A DNA stretch of 64,000 nucleotides, from contig NZ_CP082286.1 of assembly GCF_019880245.1 (NCBI RefSeq), forward strand, positions 2,064,521 through 2,128,520, given 5' to 3'. Both the position numbers and the translations under genes were made by a program. This document shows, piece by piece, positions 18,093 to 27,068 of the stretch. Position 1 is the first letter of the stretch. Each line of letters starts with the position of its first letter. The DNA is from Halobaculum roseum (GTDB lineage: Archaea; Halobacteriota; Halobacteria; Halobacteriales; Haloferacaceae). Under the pieces are notes generated by a model. That model saw only the letters and a program-made list of their open reading frames with translations. It was not told where the DNA came from and did not search any database.

Positions 18093-19175
18093 ATGGACTC
18101 CGACGCGCTCGTGTGTTTCCAACAGACTCGCCGCGGCACCGGCGAGCGGTGGTACAAGGTGTACCGCGTCGGCGTCGACTCCCACGACGGCTTCGCCGAC
18201 CGCATGGGGGAGTACGTCCGTCGGACGCACTTCGACGGCCCGGTCACGGCGCCCCACTGGTTCGACACCGCCGACGGTCCCACGATGAAGTGCCGGCTCG
18301 CGGAGCTGGGAGAGAAGCTCGTTCCGTTCTCGACGACCGACGTGTTCGTCGTCACGCACAGGGGGGTCCGCCCGCTGCTGGCCGTGCCGATGGCGATCGA
18401 GATCGTGCCGGTGCTCGCGGAGGGGATCCGTACCCGCGAGTACGACGCGGCCGATTGCGACACCGACGGTTCGGATCCGACGCTGGCTCCGGGGCCGGAC
18501 GCGACGCCGACGCGCGTCGTCGACGCCGACGCGTTCGACCCGCCGCTGTCGGGGGAGGCGGCATCGGGCGGCCGGATCGAGTGGTTCCACCTGTTCGCGC
18601 TGCGGGCCGCCTACCGGCTGGCGGTCGGTCCGCGAACCGGCGTCGTGGAGATGGATGGCGACCGCCCGACGATGCGCGTCCGCGACGGCGACGGGGTGTT
18701 GTGCCTCGACCTGCTCGACACCGGCGCGCTGAAGCGCATCGACCGAGATCTGCTGTTTCTCGACTACGCGCCCGACGAGGACGAGGACCGGTCGCTGGAC
18801 GAGGCGCTCACGCTCGCGTTGCGCGAGACGGCGCGACTGCGGTGGCGGTACGCGAGCCACCTCTGGCACGTGCGCCACGGCGAGACGGACCAACGGTTCG
18901 CGTCGGTCGCGCGAAACAAGACCGAGCCGACGTACGCCGACGAGCGGGCGGCGACCCGCGGGGAGTTCCTCGAGGCGCTGTGTGCGGAGTACGGGGCGTC
19001 GCTGACGCCGTTCTCCGGCGGCGTCGCGGGCGCCGCGCTCCGCTGGGAGACGGGCACGCGCGCGGACACCTTCTCGTTGAACGAGGAGCCGTCGTTCACC
19101 CACGACTCGGCCGCCGAGGTCATGGGCCGGGTCGACCCGAGCTACGTCCCGGAGAAACGGAAGAAGCGGTTCTGA
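18093..19175 (+). CDS. Conserved haloarchaeal protein of unknown function
   Basis: A 360-residue soluble, acidic protein without signal peptide or membrane helices. No catalytic motif that I can name is present; a low-complexity Asp-rich insert lies near residues 120-160. ATG 18093 has a TATA-like GCGTTATGTCC about 30 nt upstream, supporting a leaderless start. It is divergent from the FG-GAP lipoprotein. Codon use is like the rest of the chromosome, so it is probably core rather than acquired. Confidence 0.7.
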   Translation: MDSDALVCFQQTRRGTGERWYKVYRVGVDSHDGFADRMGEYVRRTHFDGPVTAPHWFDTADGPTMKCRLAELGEKLVPFSTTDVFVVTHRGVRPLLAVPMAIEIVPVLAEGIRTREYDAADCDTDGSDPTLAPGPDATPTRVVDADAFDPPLSGEAASGGRIEWFHLFALRAAYRLAVGPRTGVVEMDGDRPTMRVRDGDGVLCLDLLDTGALKRIDRDLLFLDYAPDEDEDRSLDEALTLALRETARLRWRYASHLWHVRHGETDQRFASVARNKTEPTYADERAATRGEFLEALCAEYGASLTPFSGGVAGAALRWETGTRADTFSLNEEPSFTHDSAAEVMGRVDPSYVPEKRKKRF

Positions 19176-19207
19176 TCGCCTCGTCGATTCCGGTCGGGCG
19201 AACCTAT

Positions 19208-19241
19208 ATTATGCATGCGATCATATTATCGCGTGCATAAT
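19208..19241. promoter_or_regulatory. Near-perfect inverted repeat overlapping the ATPase start codon
   Basis: The left arm ATTATGCATGCGAT (19208-19221) and right arm ATCGCGTGCATAAT (19228-19241) match over 13 of 14 positions around a 6-nt spacer CATATT. The right arm includes the first two bases of the ATG at 19240. A TATA-like CTATATTATG sits at the left edge, about 30 nt before the start. A dimeric repressor here would block both promoter and translation start, so autoregulation is a plausible guess. Confidence 0.7.
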
Positions 19242-20622
19242 GATCGACCGCGAATCGGAGCGCTCGTGGCTGCGTTCACAGCTCACCGAGGGGTCGCGAC
19301 AGCTCCTCGTCGTCTACGGGCGCAGACGCGTCGGGAAGACGACGCTCGTGACGGAGGTGCTCGACGGACTCGCGACCCCGTCGGTGTATCATCTCTGCGA
19401 TCAGCGCGGGCCGACGCACAACGCTCGCGTGTTCGCCGAACGGTGTGCGGACGTGTTCGACGATGTGACTCCCGCGGTCGACGACTTCGTCGACGCGTTT
19501 CGATACCTCGCCCGCCGTGCGGACGGCCCGTTCGTCGTTGCGCTTGACGAGTTCTCGTATCTCGTCGAGGAGGACGAAACGGTCCCGTCCGTCTTCCAGA
19601 CGATCGTCGATGAAACGCTCGACGGGACCGAGATCTCGCTCGTGTTACTCGGGTCGTCTATCTCGATGATGGAAGAGGGAGTGTTGAGCTACGAGAGTCC
19701 ACTGTACGGGCGTCGAACCGGACAGTGGCGACTCGAACCCCTCGCGATCGACGGGGTTCGGGGGTTCTTTCCGGACTACGATCCGACAGCACTCGTCAGC
19801 ACATACAGCGTCGTCGGCGGAATCCCCGCGTATCTCGAACAGTTCGACCTCGAACAGTCTCTGCTCGAGAACGTCGAACGAAACGTCCTCAGGAAGGGAT
19901 CGTTCCTCTACGAGGAACCCGAGTTCCTCCTCAGACAGGAGCTTCGCGAACCGACGACGTACATGGCGGTACTGGAAGCGATCGCGGCAGGTGCGACCCG
20001 TGTTTCGGAGATCGCCAACGAGATCGGACGAGACGCGAGTTCGTTGTCCCGCTACCTACAGAACCTCTCAGAACTCGCCCTCGTCGAACGCGAGACCCCA
20101 GTCACTGACCCCGACGGAAGAGGAATGTATCGACTCTCCGATCAATTCTTGCGATTCTGGTTTCGGTACGTCGCGCCGAATCGTAGTACGCTCGAACAGG
20201 GACACACTGAATCCGTGCGAGCGTCGATCGCCGAGACGTTTCCCACACACGTCAGTTGGACGTTCGAGGACGTGTGCAGGCAATCGGCCTCGAGACCGTC
20301 GTTCCCCGTTTCCTGTTCTCGTGTCGGTCGGTGGTGGTACGGGAAAGACGAGATCGATGTGGTCGGGATCGACGAACAGACCGAGAGGCTACTCCTCGGC
20401 GAATGCAAGTGGACGAACAGCCCGGTCGACGAGGCGCTCCTCGACAATCTCGAGGCGCTCGAACCGGAGGTGCGCTGGCACGGTTCACAGCGGGACGTGA
20501 CATACGCACTGTTCTCGAAAGCTGGATTCACGGCAGAAGTGGAACGGTTGGAGGCCGACCGCGACGACCTCCGGTTGTTCACCGTTGACGACGTCGTCGG
20601 ATTGTTCGACCCGAACGTGTGA
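19240..20622 (+). CDS. AAA ATPase with C-terminal DUF234 / nuclease-like domain
   Basis: The 460-residue protein has Walker A GRRRVGKTTLV near residue 30 and Walker B FVVALDEFSYL near residue 100, then a winged-helix section (ATRVSEIANEIGRDASSLSR), and a C-terminal domain with DEIDVVGID and LLLGECKW, which matches the acidic and Glu-x-Lys residues of PD-(D/E)xK nucleases. This is the archaeal SSV-type ATPase with DUF234, a family common in accessory regions and archaeal mobile elements. Its codon use is visibly less GC-rich than that of its neighbours, suggesting acquisition. Cellular role is unsettled in the family. Confidence 0.88.
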   Translation: MIDRESERSWLRSQLTEGSRQLLVVYGRRRVGKTTLVTEVLDGLATPSVYHLCDQRGPTHNARVFAERCADVFDDVTPAVDDFVDAFRYLARRADGPFVVALDEFSYLVEEDETVPSVFQTIVDETLDGTEISLVLLGSSISMMEEGVLSYESPLYGRRTGQWRLEPLAIDGVRGFFPDYDPTALVSTYSVVGGIPAYLEQFDLEQSLLENVERNVLRKGSFLYEEPEFLLRQELREPTTYMAVLEAIAAGATRVSEIANEIGRDASSLSRYLQNLSELALVERETPVTDPDGRGMYRLSDQFLRFWFRYVAPNRSTLEQGHTESVRASIAETFPTHVSWTFEDVCRQSASRPSFPVSCSRVGRWWYGKDEIDVVGIDEQTERLLLGECKWTNSPVDEALLDNLEALEPEVRWHGSQRDVTYALFSKAGFTAEVERLEADRDDLRLFTVDDVVGLFDPNV

Positions 20623-20677
20623 TCAGGTGACATCCCCGTTCGGTACGCTTTTCGACGGCGCGGCCGGTGTTTCGAAC

Positions 20678-21430
20678 ATGGCGTACACGCTCGACCACGT
20701 GATGATGCGGATCGAGGACGAGGAGGAGTCGCTCGACTGGTACACCGAGCACCTCGACTACGAGATCAAGGGTGAGATGGAGGGCGGCGACTTCACGAAC
20801 TACTACCTCGGGCCCGAGGACATGCACGACGAGGGCGCGCTCCTGGAGCTCACCTACAACCACGGCGATCACACCTACGAGCTGGGCGACGCGTGGGGCC
20901 ACATCGCCGTCCGCGTCGAGGACGTCGAGGAGGCGTACTACGAGCTGATGGACGAGGGCGTCGAGGACTACCGCCCGCCCGAGGAAAACCCCGGCTACGC
21001 GTTCGTCAAGGACCCCGACGGCCACGAGATCGAGATCGTCGAGCGCGACCACGGCGCCCGCTGGTCGATCGACCACACGATGATCCGCGTCGAGGACGCC
21101 ACCGAGGCGCTCGGCTACTGGACCAGGACGTTCGAATACGAACACACCGGCCGCTGGGAGGCCGACACGTTCGCGAACTACTTCATGAAGCCCGAGGACG
21201 CCGCCCAGGAGGCGATGGCGATGGAGCTCACGTACAACTACGACGGCCGCGAGTACACGATGGGCGACGCGTGGGGGCACGTGTGCGTGCGCGCGGACGA
21301 CCTCGAAGACGACTGGGAGACCCTGATGACGCGGGAGTCGGCCGACTACCGCGACCCCGAGTCGTGCGACTACAACTACGCGTTCACGACGGACCCCGAC
21401 GGCCACGAGATCGAGCTGCTGGAGCGGTAA
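20678..21430 (+). CDS. Two-domain VOC (glyoxalase/dioxygenase-fold) protein
   Basis: The 250-residue protein consists of two tandem vicinal-oxygen-chelate modules of about 120 residues, beginning YTLDHVMMRIEDEEESLDWY and SIDHTMIRVEDATEALGYW and each ending in a DPDGHEIE motif. The His near the start and the Glu near the end of each module are the usual metal ligands. The arrangement resembles lactoylglutathione lyase-like enzymes, but haloarchaea lack glutathione, so the substrate is probably a different thiol adduct. The two halves are clearly an internal duplication. Confidence 0.88.
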   Translation: MAYTLDHVMMRIEDEEESLDWYTEHLDYEIKGEMEGGDFTNYYLGPEDMHDEGALLELTYNHGDHTYELGDAWGHIAVRVEDVEEAYYELMDEGVEDYRPPEENPGYAFVKDPDGHEIEIVERDHGARWSIDHTMIRVEDATEALGYWTRTFEYEHTGRWEADTFANYFMKPEDAAQEAMAMELTYNYDGREYTMGDAWGHVCVRADDLEDDWETLMTRESADYRDPESCDYNYAFTTDPDGHEIELLER

Positions 21431-21795
21431 CGAGTTCGACCATCGGTGATTCCGGGAGTACGAACGCGGACGATTCAGCCGCTACGGTTCCGCCGACTCG
21501 TCCGTCCCGTTCGACTCCGTTGACCCGTCCGTCCTCGTTCGACTTCTCGGCGGGATTCTCGCCCGATCGGACGACCTCCACGTCGTCGCCGAGACGGATA
21601 TCCCGGTCTCGCACGCCGACCGTGAGCGAGCCGGCGCCGCTATTCGTGGGAGGCGGCGCCGATCGAAACTGACCGCAACGGTCGCCCGTGTCGCCGCCGG
21701 CACCGTTTCAGTCCGTTACATGTCTCGTGGCTGCCGGAAACGGACCGGGACCGTCGCTCGGTATTAAGCGTGGATCTATCCTGTCGGTATCCGGG
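21431..21795. other. Gene-poor stretch with a possible minus-strand gene remnant
   Basis: No confident gene here. On the minus strand an open frame with normal GC-rich codon bias runs from about 21710 down to 21384, overlapping the VOC gene's end, and contains LTVGVRDRDIRLGDDVEVV. It has no ATG and only an internal GTG at 21614, and a stop just before 21710, so it looks like a decayed gene or chance. The right end holds the TATA-like GTATTAAG (21761-21768) for the zinc-ribbon gene. Confidence 0.4.
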
Positions 21796-21939
21796 ATGGG
21801 ACTGCTACCGGACCTGGGGAGAGACCGGATCGATCACTACGAGTGCAGGCATTGTGGAGTGAACGTCGACGAGCGGGCGAGCGCGTGCCCGGTCTGCGGT
21901 CACTCGATCGCACACTACGCGATCGAGACGATGCAGTGA
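21796..21939 (+). CDS. Zinc-ribbon microprotein
   Basis: A 47-residue protein beginning MGLLPDLGRDRIDHYECRHC and containing two Cys pairs, CRHC and CPVC, spaced for one zinc ion (rubredoxin-like ribbon). The TATA-like GTATTAAG lies about 30 nt before ATG 21796, so the message is probably leaderless; the longer upstream frame is less likely. Such small ribbons are frequent in haloarchaea and act as protein or nucleic-acid adaptors, but the role of this one is unknown. Confidence 0.72.
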   Translation: MGLLPDLGRDRIDHYECRHCGVNVDERASACPVCGHSIAHYAIETMQ

Positions 21940-22123
21940 GAACGCGATCCACTCGGGACGTTCACGGCCGCTGTCGCGAAAGGCTTCCCTACCGTTCGTT
22001 CTCGTGCCACTAAGCACCGTATAACTATCCGCCCGTCGCCTCTCCGCTCCGAGGAATGGAGCGAGCCCCCGCCGAGTCGCATCTTCACGTTCTCAGTAGA
22101 GCTACAGGGGCGCTCGCGACGGT

Positions 22124-22969
22124 ATGACCCGGACACGAGTCGTCCCGGTGGTGATCGCCGTGATGGCGATCGCCGCCCTGGGCGTCACGGCGACCTCCCT
22201 GGAGAGCACGCTGACGACGGATCCCGACGAGGAGATCAACCCGGATTGGGACCGCTTGCCGATCGGCGAGGGCGACGCGGCCGACATCAAACAGGAGATC
22301 GCCGACGGCGACGGGGAGCGCGAGGCCGACCGGGTAGCTGCGGACGCCGACGGCGAGGGGGCTGAGGACGTGGGAGCGGGAGACGAGACGATCGAGGAGT
22401 CGAGCGCAGGTGATGGTCCGGCGGAGTCGTCGAACGCCGCGGCCGACCAGTCGAACGCCGAACCCGACGGCGGCGACGCGGGACTCGATTCGGCGACGGC
22501 TCCCGTGGCCGGCGAGTTGACGTTCCTCGACCGCCTGCTGGCCCTGCTCGCGACAGTACTGCGACTCCTCTGGCCCCTCGTCGCGCTGCTCGCGGTCGGA
22601 GCGATCTGCTATCGCTACCGCGAGACGCTTCTCGGGCTCCTCGGCGGCGGATCGGGGGCGGAGTCGACGAGCGAGTCCGCTTCCGAGGCCGAGGCGTGGC
22701 CCGGGGTCACCCCCTCGAACGTCGTCGATCGGGCGTGGGTAACGTTGGTGCAGCGGGTAAACCCCGACCGGCCGGAAACGATCACGACCGCCGAGTGCGC
22801 GAGGCTCGCTCGCGAGCGAAACCTGGACACCGGCGCCGTCGAGTCGATCGCGACGGCGTTCGAACGCGTCCACTACGGCGGCGCCTCCGTCGCCGAGGAG
22901 GAAGCCCGCGCCAGGGAGGGGATCCGGCGACTCGCCGGGTCGGACGGCGCGGACGGTGAGAACGGATGA
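22124..22969 (+). CDS. DUF4129 membrane protein
   Basis: The 281-residue protein has an N-terminal hydrophobic segment, about 90 low-complexity acidic residues, one transmembrane region (LLALLATVLRLLWPLVALLA) and then a C-terminal domain with AWVTLVQRVNPDRPETITTA and GAVESIATAFERVHYGG, the signature of DUF4129. In many prokaryotes DUF4129 genes accompany DUF58, transglutaminase and MoxR genes, as here with DUF58 and MoxR. It is the first gene of a four-gene plus-strand run; the next gene overlaps by 4 nt. Confidence 0.85.
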   Translation: MTRTRVVPVVIAVMAIAALGVTATSLESTLTTDPDEEINPDWDRLPIGEGDAADIKQEIADGDGEREADRVAADADGEGAEDVGAGDETIEESSAGDGPAESSNAAADQSNAEPDGGDAGLDSATAPVAGELTFLDRLLALLATVLRLLWPLVALLAVGAICYRYRETLLGLLGGGSGAESTSESASEAEAWPGVTPSNVVDRAWVTLVQRVNPDRPETITTAECARLARERNLDTGAVESIATAFERVHYGGASVAEEEARAREGIRRLAGSDGADGENG

Positions 22970-23649
22970 CCGACCGCAGGGTCGACGACGGGACCGAACC
23001 CACCGACGGGCGTCGGTGGCGGGTCCTCGCGGTGGGCCTGATCCGTGGCGTGCTCCTGGTGGCGGGACTCGCGGTGTTGGGTGTCGGCGTCGCCGTCGTG
23101 TTCGACCCCGAGGCGGAACGACTGATCCCGGTCGAGGCGGCGATCACGACGCTCGGGAGCGACTACGTGGTCGTCGCGGTCGTCGGGCTGCTGGCAGTCG
23201 GACTCTCGGTGCTCATCGTCGGTGCTCGCGTCGTTCGGGGTGTCGACGAGGCTGAGCCACCCCTGGTCGAGGCGGTTCAGTCGGCCATCTACCCCGGTGA
23301 GCAGTTGGATCGGTCCACCGGGGGGTTCGGGCACCGCCGAGCCGGGGAACCCCCGAGCGACGAGCGCCGCGAGCGGCTCAGCGAAGCTGCGGTTCGCGCG
23401 ACGATGCGTGCGGACGGCTGTTCGCGGAACGTCGCCGAGCGCCGTGTCGCGGAGGGGAGTTGGACGACCGATCCCGTCGCGGTTCGCTCGCTGTCCGACG
23501 CTCGCGACGGCGGTGGACGGGGATGGAGGGGACGCAACGGGAGCCTGGACGCGCAGTCGGTCCGGCGAACCGTCGACGCGATCGTCCGGTTGACCGACGA
23601 GAGGGGAACAGACCGCGAAGACGAGCGAGATTCTGGGGTGAGTGAGTAG
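22966..23649 (+). CDS. DUF7269-type membrane protein
   Basis: The protein (227 residues) has two hydrophobic segments near residues 20-45 and 65-90 and a hydrophilic C-terminal half rich in Arg, with a helical region RRERLSEAAVRATMRADGCS. I recognise the position and layout as the haloarchaeal DUF7269 family (number from memory), always found between DUF4129 and DUF58 genes. Both ends overlap neighbours (ATGA upstream; 8 nt downstream), which fixes the reading frame. Function unknown. Confidence 0.78.
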   Translation: MTDRRVDDGTEPTDGRRWRVLAVGLIRGVLLVAGLAVLGVGVAVVFDPEAERLIPVEAAITTLGSDYVVVAVVGLLAVGLSVLIVGARVVRGVDEAEPPLVEAVQSAIYPGEQLDRSTGGFGHRRAGEPPSDERRERLSEAAVRATMRADGCSRNVAERRVAEGSWTTDPVAVRSLSDARDGGGRGWRGRNGSLDAQSVRRTVDAIVRLTDERGTDREDERDSGVSE

Positions 23650-25159
23650 CCCCGTGACCGGGCCCTTCGGGAGGTTCAGCCGACCGTTCGCCTCTTCACA
23701 TTCCGCTCCGAGCATCGACGCCGAGCGGACGAACGGGGCCGAGGACGGAGCCGGCGAGAACGGGCAGGTCGCGAACGGCCGGACCGCGGGTGGGCAAGCC
23801 GCGGGCAGGCAGATCTCGGACGGCCGAGCAACGGAGGAGCGGACGCCGACGGTTCGATCGACCGGTCGGTGGCGTGGCATCGTGGCCGTCGCGCTGCTCG
23901 CGGTGGCCGTCGGCGTCCTGGCGAAGCGACCCTCGCTCCTGCTGGTCGGGGCCGTCGGCGTCGCCTTCGCCGCCTACCCGCTCGTCACGGCGGCCCCCGA
24001 TCCCGACCTCTCGGTGAGCCGTGTCGTCGACCCCGAGTCGCCGGCGGACGGAGACGCCGTCGACGTGCGAACGACGGTTCGAAACGAGGGGGACGGGACG
24101 CTGTTCGATCTCCGCGTCGTCGACGGGACGCCGGCGATGCTCTCCGTCTGTGGGGGATCGCCCCGCTGTGCGACGATGCTCCGACCGGGCGAGGAGGTGT
24201 CCGTCGAGTACCGGGTGCGCGCCCGGCCGGGTCGCCACCGGTTCCAGCCGACGACGCTGCTGTGTCGCGACGCCGGCGGGTCGGTCGAAGTCGAGACCGC
24301 GGTCACCGCCGAGACCGTGATCGAGTGTTCGTCTCGCGTTCCTACGGCTCCACTGCGTGCCCGGAGCCGCCCGCGGAGCGGTCCGCTCGTCACCGACGAG
24401 TCGGGCGAGGGGATCGAGTTCCACTCCGTCAGGGAGTACGAACGGGGGGACCCCGCGAGACGCATCGACTGGCGGCGGTTCGCGCGGACCGGCGAACTCA
24501 CGTCGGTGGCGTTCCGAACCGAGCGGCTCGCGGACGTGGTGATCTGCGTGGACGCACGACCCGAAGCCTACCGCGCGAGCGACCCGTCCGAACCCCACGC
24601 GGTCGCGCACGCCGTGGACGCTGCCGGACGCCTCGGTGATGTCCTCCTGGACGCGAATCACCGGGTGGGCCTGGCGGCGTTTGGACGCAGCAGTTGTCTG
24701 CTCGCTCCCGGGAACGGCGTCGATCACGCCGACCGGTTCCGTCGATACCTGGCGTCAGATCCGGCGTTCTCGCTGACCCCGCCGCCGTCGGTCCGCCCGA
24801 GGCGAGCGCGACCGGGCGACGACGCCGTCGGTTCACACCGCGTCGACGGCGACACCCTGGACCGCCAGCTCTCCGAACTTCGAGCACACGTCGGGACGAA
24901 CACTCAGGTGATCCTGTTGACCCCGCTGTGCGACGACGGGGCCCATCGCATCGCCCAGCGCATCGAGAGCGACGGCCCCGCGGTGACCGTCGTCAGCCCC
25001 GATGTCACGACCGGACGAACCCCCGGCGGCCGGCTCGCCCGGCTGGAGCGCGATCACCGCCTGACGACGCTCCGGAACGCAGGCATCCCCGCCGTCGACT
25101 GGGACCCCGACGAGCCGCTGGGGGCGGCGCTGGCGACCGTCGAACGGGGGAACCGGTGA
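23642..25159 (+). CDS. DUF58 domain protein (MoxR-associated)
   Basis: The 505-residue protein has a polar N-terminal region, two hydrophobic segments near residues 80-120, a beta-sandwich-like region and then the DUF58 core, recognisable by VREYERGDPARRIDWRRFAR. A von Willebrand A-like segment (VVICVDARPEAY) follows. DUF58 proteins are thought to work with MoxR ATPases in maturing or regulating membrane or secreted complexes. GTG start at 23642 overlaps the previous stop by 8 nt; the next gene overlaps by 4 nt. Confidence 0.88.
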   Translation: MSSPVTGPFGRFSRPFASSHSAPSIDAERTNGAEDGAGENGQVANGRTAGGQAAGRQISDGRATEERTPTVRSTGRWRGIVAVALLAVAVGVLAKRPSLLLVGAVGVAFAAYPLVTAAPDPDLSVSRVVDPESPADGDAVDVRTTVRNEGDGTLFDLRVVDGTPAMLSVCGGSPRCATMLRPGEEVSVEYRVRARPGRHRFQPTTLLCRDAGGSVEVETAVTAETVIECSSRVPTAPLRARSRPRSGPLVTDESGEGIEFHSVREYERGDPARRIDWRRFARTGELTSVAFRTERLADVVICVDARPEAYRASDPSEPHAVAHAVDAAGRLGDVLLDANHRVGLAAFGRSSCLLAPGNGVDHADRFRRYLASDPAFSLTPPPSVRPRRARPGDDAVGSHRVDGDTLDRQLSELRAHVGTNTQVILLTPLCDDGAHRIAQRIESDGPAVTVVSPDVTTGRTPGGRLARLERDHRLTTLRNAGIPAVDWDPDEPLGAALATVERGNR

Positions 25160-25869
25160 CGGCCGCCACGTCGCCGGCGGACCGGTTCCTTCGACACCCG
25201 ACTGCCGTGAGCGGCGTCCTCGCCGTCGCCGCAGGAGCCGTCGCGGTGGGGCTGATCGCCGAGACGACGCTCCAGCGACGGATCCTGCTGGCGGCGCTCG
25301 TCGGCGTGGGCTCGTTCGGCCTCGGCGGCCGGCTGTGGCAACGGGGTCGCGGTGTCATCGGCGTCGGTCTGGCGGCGTGCGGGTGTCTGGTCGTCGTCGC
25401 CGCGGCGGGCTACGCCGTCACGGAACCCCCACGGATCACTCAACGGCTCGAACTGCTGCCAGGAATACTGGGGCTGTGGGTCCTCGCCGCGGCGCTCGTG
25501 CCGATGCGGTTCCGTTGGAGTCGGTTCCTCGTCGCCGTCGGATCCGGATTGCTGTTCGTCGCGGTGCTCACGAGCGGCGTCGTCCGCGGGGCGTCCACGA
25601 CGGCGCTCGTGGTCGCGGCGGGGGCGACGATCCTCTCGTGGGACGCCGCCGAGAACGCCGTTTCGCTCGGGGGGCAGATCGGTTCCCACCCTGAGACGGC
25701 CACCGTCCGGGCGGAACTCGCACACGTGCTGCTCAGCGGCGGGCTCGCCGTCGCCGCCGTCGTGGCCGTCCTCGGGGTGACCCGCCTCGGCGTCGACAGC
25801 CTCCCGCTCGCGGCGCTCGTCGCGCTTCTCGTCGCCGCGGTCGCGTTGCTGCTGGCCTCCCACCGGTGA
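25156..25869 (+). CDS. DUF7519-type membrane protein
   Basis: The 237-residue protein is almost wholly hydrophobic, with about seven or eight predicted membrane segments. It is the last gene of the DUF4129-DUF7269-DUF58 run and starts at GTG 25156, overlapping the DUF58 stop. I recall the family as DUF7519. It converges with the MoxR gene. Probably a membrane partner of the DUF58 protein; activity unknown. Confidence 0.75.
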   Translation: MTAATSPADRFLRHPTAVSGVLAVAAGAVAVGLIAETTLQRRILLAALVGVGSFGLGGRLWQRGRGVIGVGLAACGCLVVVAAAGYAVTEPPRITQRLELLPGILGLWVLAAALVPMRFRWSRFLVAVGSGLLFVAVLTSGVVRGASTTALVVAAGATILSWDAAENAVSLGGQIGSHPETATVRAELAHVLLSGGLAVAAVVAVLGVTRLGVDSLPLAALVALLVAAVALLLASHR

Positions 25870-25971
25870 CCGTCGTCTCCGCTCCCGTTTCACACGGATG
25901 AACCCCCACCGTCGACGCGGTGCCGTTCCGGACGCGACCGACCGTCGATCGGCCACGCCGGGAGCCCAGCC

Positions 25972-26925
25972 TCACGCGTTCAACTGCGGAACTGGTACGT
26001 CCGAGAGGATCTCCGAGACGATGTCCGTCGTCTCGACGCCGTCGACGCGAGCGTCGGGGGTGATGACGAGCCGGTGGGAGAGGACCGGCCGCGCCATCGT
26101 CTTGACGTCGTCGGGCGTCGCGTAGTCCCGCCCTTCGAGGGCGGCGTGGGCGCGGATCGTCTCGAAGAACTTCTGGACGCCCCGCGGCGAGACGCCCGTC
26201 CGGATGCGTTCGTGTTCCCTGGTCGCGCGGGCGATGTCGACGAGGTACTCGCGGACGGCCTGCTCCACGCGGACCGTCTCGGGTGCCTCCCGCAGTCCGT
26301 CGAGTCGCTCCGGGGTGCAGACCCGTTCGACCGACGCCGACTTCGACCGCCGCGAGGCCCGGCGGTCGATCAGTTCGAGTTCGCCCGAGCGATCGGGGTA
26401 TCCGAGGGTGGTCTTGACCATGAACCGGTCCTTCTGGGCGACCGGGAGCTCGAACGTGCCGTCCATCTCGACGGGGTTCTGCGTCGCGATGACGACGAAC
26501 GGGTCGGGAAGCGCGTACGCGTCGCCGTCGACGGTGACCTGTCCCTCCTCCATCGCCTCCAGCAGCGCCGCCTGCGTCTTCGGCGGCGCGCGATTGATCT
26601 CGTCGCCCAGCATGACGTTCGCGAACACCGGCCCCGGGCGGAACTCGAACTCCCGCGTCGCCTCGTCGAAGACGTTCGAGCCGACGACGTCCGAGGGCAG
26701 GAGGTCGGGCGTGAACTGCACCCGCGAGAACGACACGCCGAGCGCGTCCGCGAACGACCGCGCGGTGAGCGTCTTTCCCGTCCCCGGGACGTCCTCGAGC
26801 AGGACGTGTCCGTCCGCGAGGATCCCGACGAGGATGGTCCGCAGCGTCGACCGCTCGGTGACGACGGCGCCGGCGATCTCGTCGAGGAGCTCGTCACACT
26901 GTCGCCGTACGGCCTCCGGTTCCAT
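25972..26925 (-). CDS. MoxR-family AAA+ ATPase
   Basis: A 317-residue AAA+ protein with Walker A EDVPGTGKTLTARSFA near residue 45, Walker B VMLGDEINRAPPKTQAALLE near residue 105, sensor-1 VIATQNPVEMDGTFELPVAQ, an Arg finger (QKDRF) and the C-terminal lid. MoxR ATPases act as chaperone-like maturation factors, normally paired with DUF58 or VWA proteins such as the DUF58 gene that converges on it here. A GGATtgttATCC inverted element sits about 30 nt upstream of the start. Confident family assignment; client protein unknown. Confidence 0.95.
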   Translation of the reverse strand: MEPEAVRRQCDELLDEIAGAVVTERSTLRTILVGILADGHVLLEDVPGTGKTLTARSFADALGVSFSRVQFTPDLLPSDVVGSNVFDEATREFEFRPGPVFANVMLGDEINRAPPKTQAALLEAMEEGQVTVDGDAYALPDPFVVIATQNPVEMDGTFELPVAQKDRFMVKTTLGYPDRSGELELIDRRASRRSKSASVERVCTPERLDGLREAPETVRVEQAVREYLVDIARATREHERIRTGVSPRGVQKFFETIRAHAALEGRDYATPDDVKTMARPVLSHRLVITPDARVDGVETTDIVSEILSDVPVPQLNA

Positions 26926-27068
26926 GCTCTGTGCTGTGCGATCGACCGGATTGTTATCCTCTCGATACGCGAGCTAGGGAGACCCGATCAAGAGTGCAAT
27001 GTGCCGGGGAACGCGGTCGAGTGTTCCGTTCCGGATGATTTATTCGAGACACGTGAGCGGATCTACAC

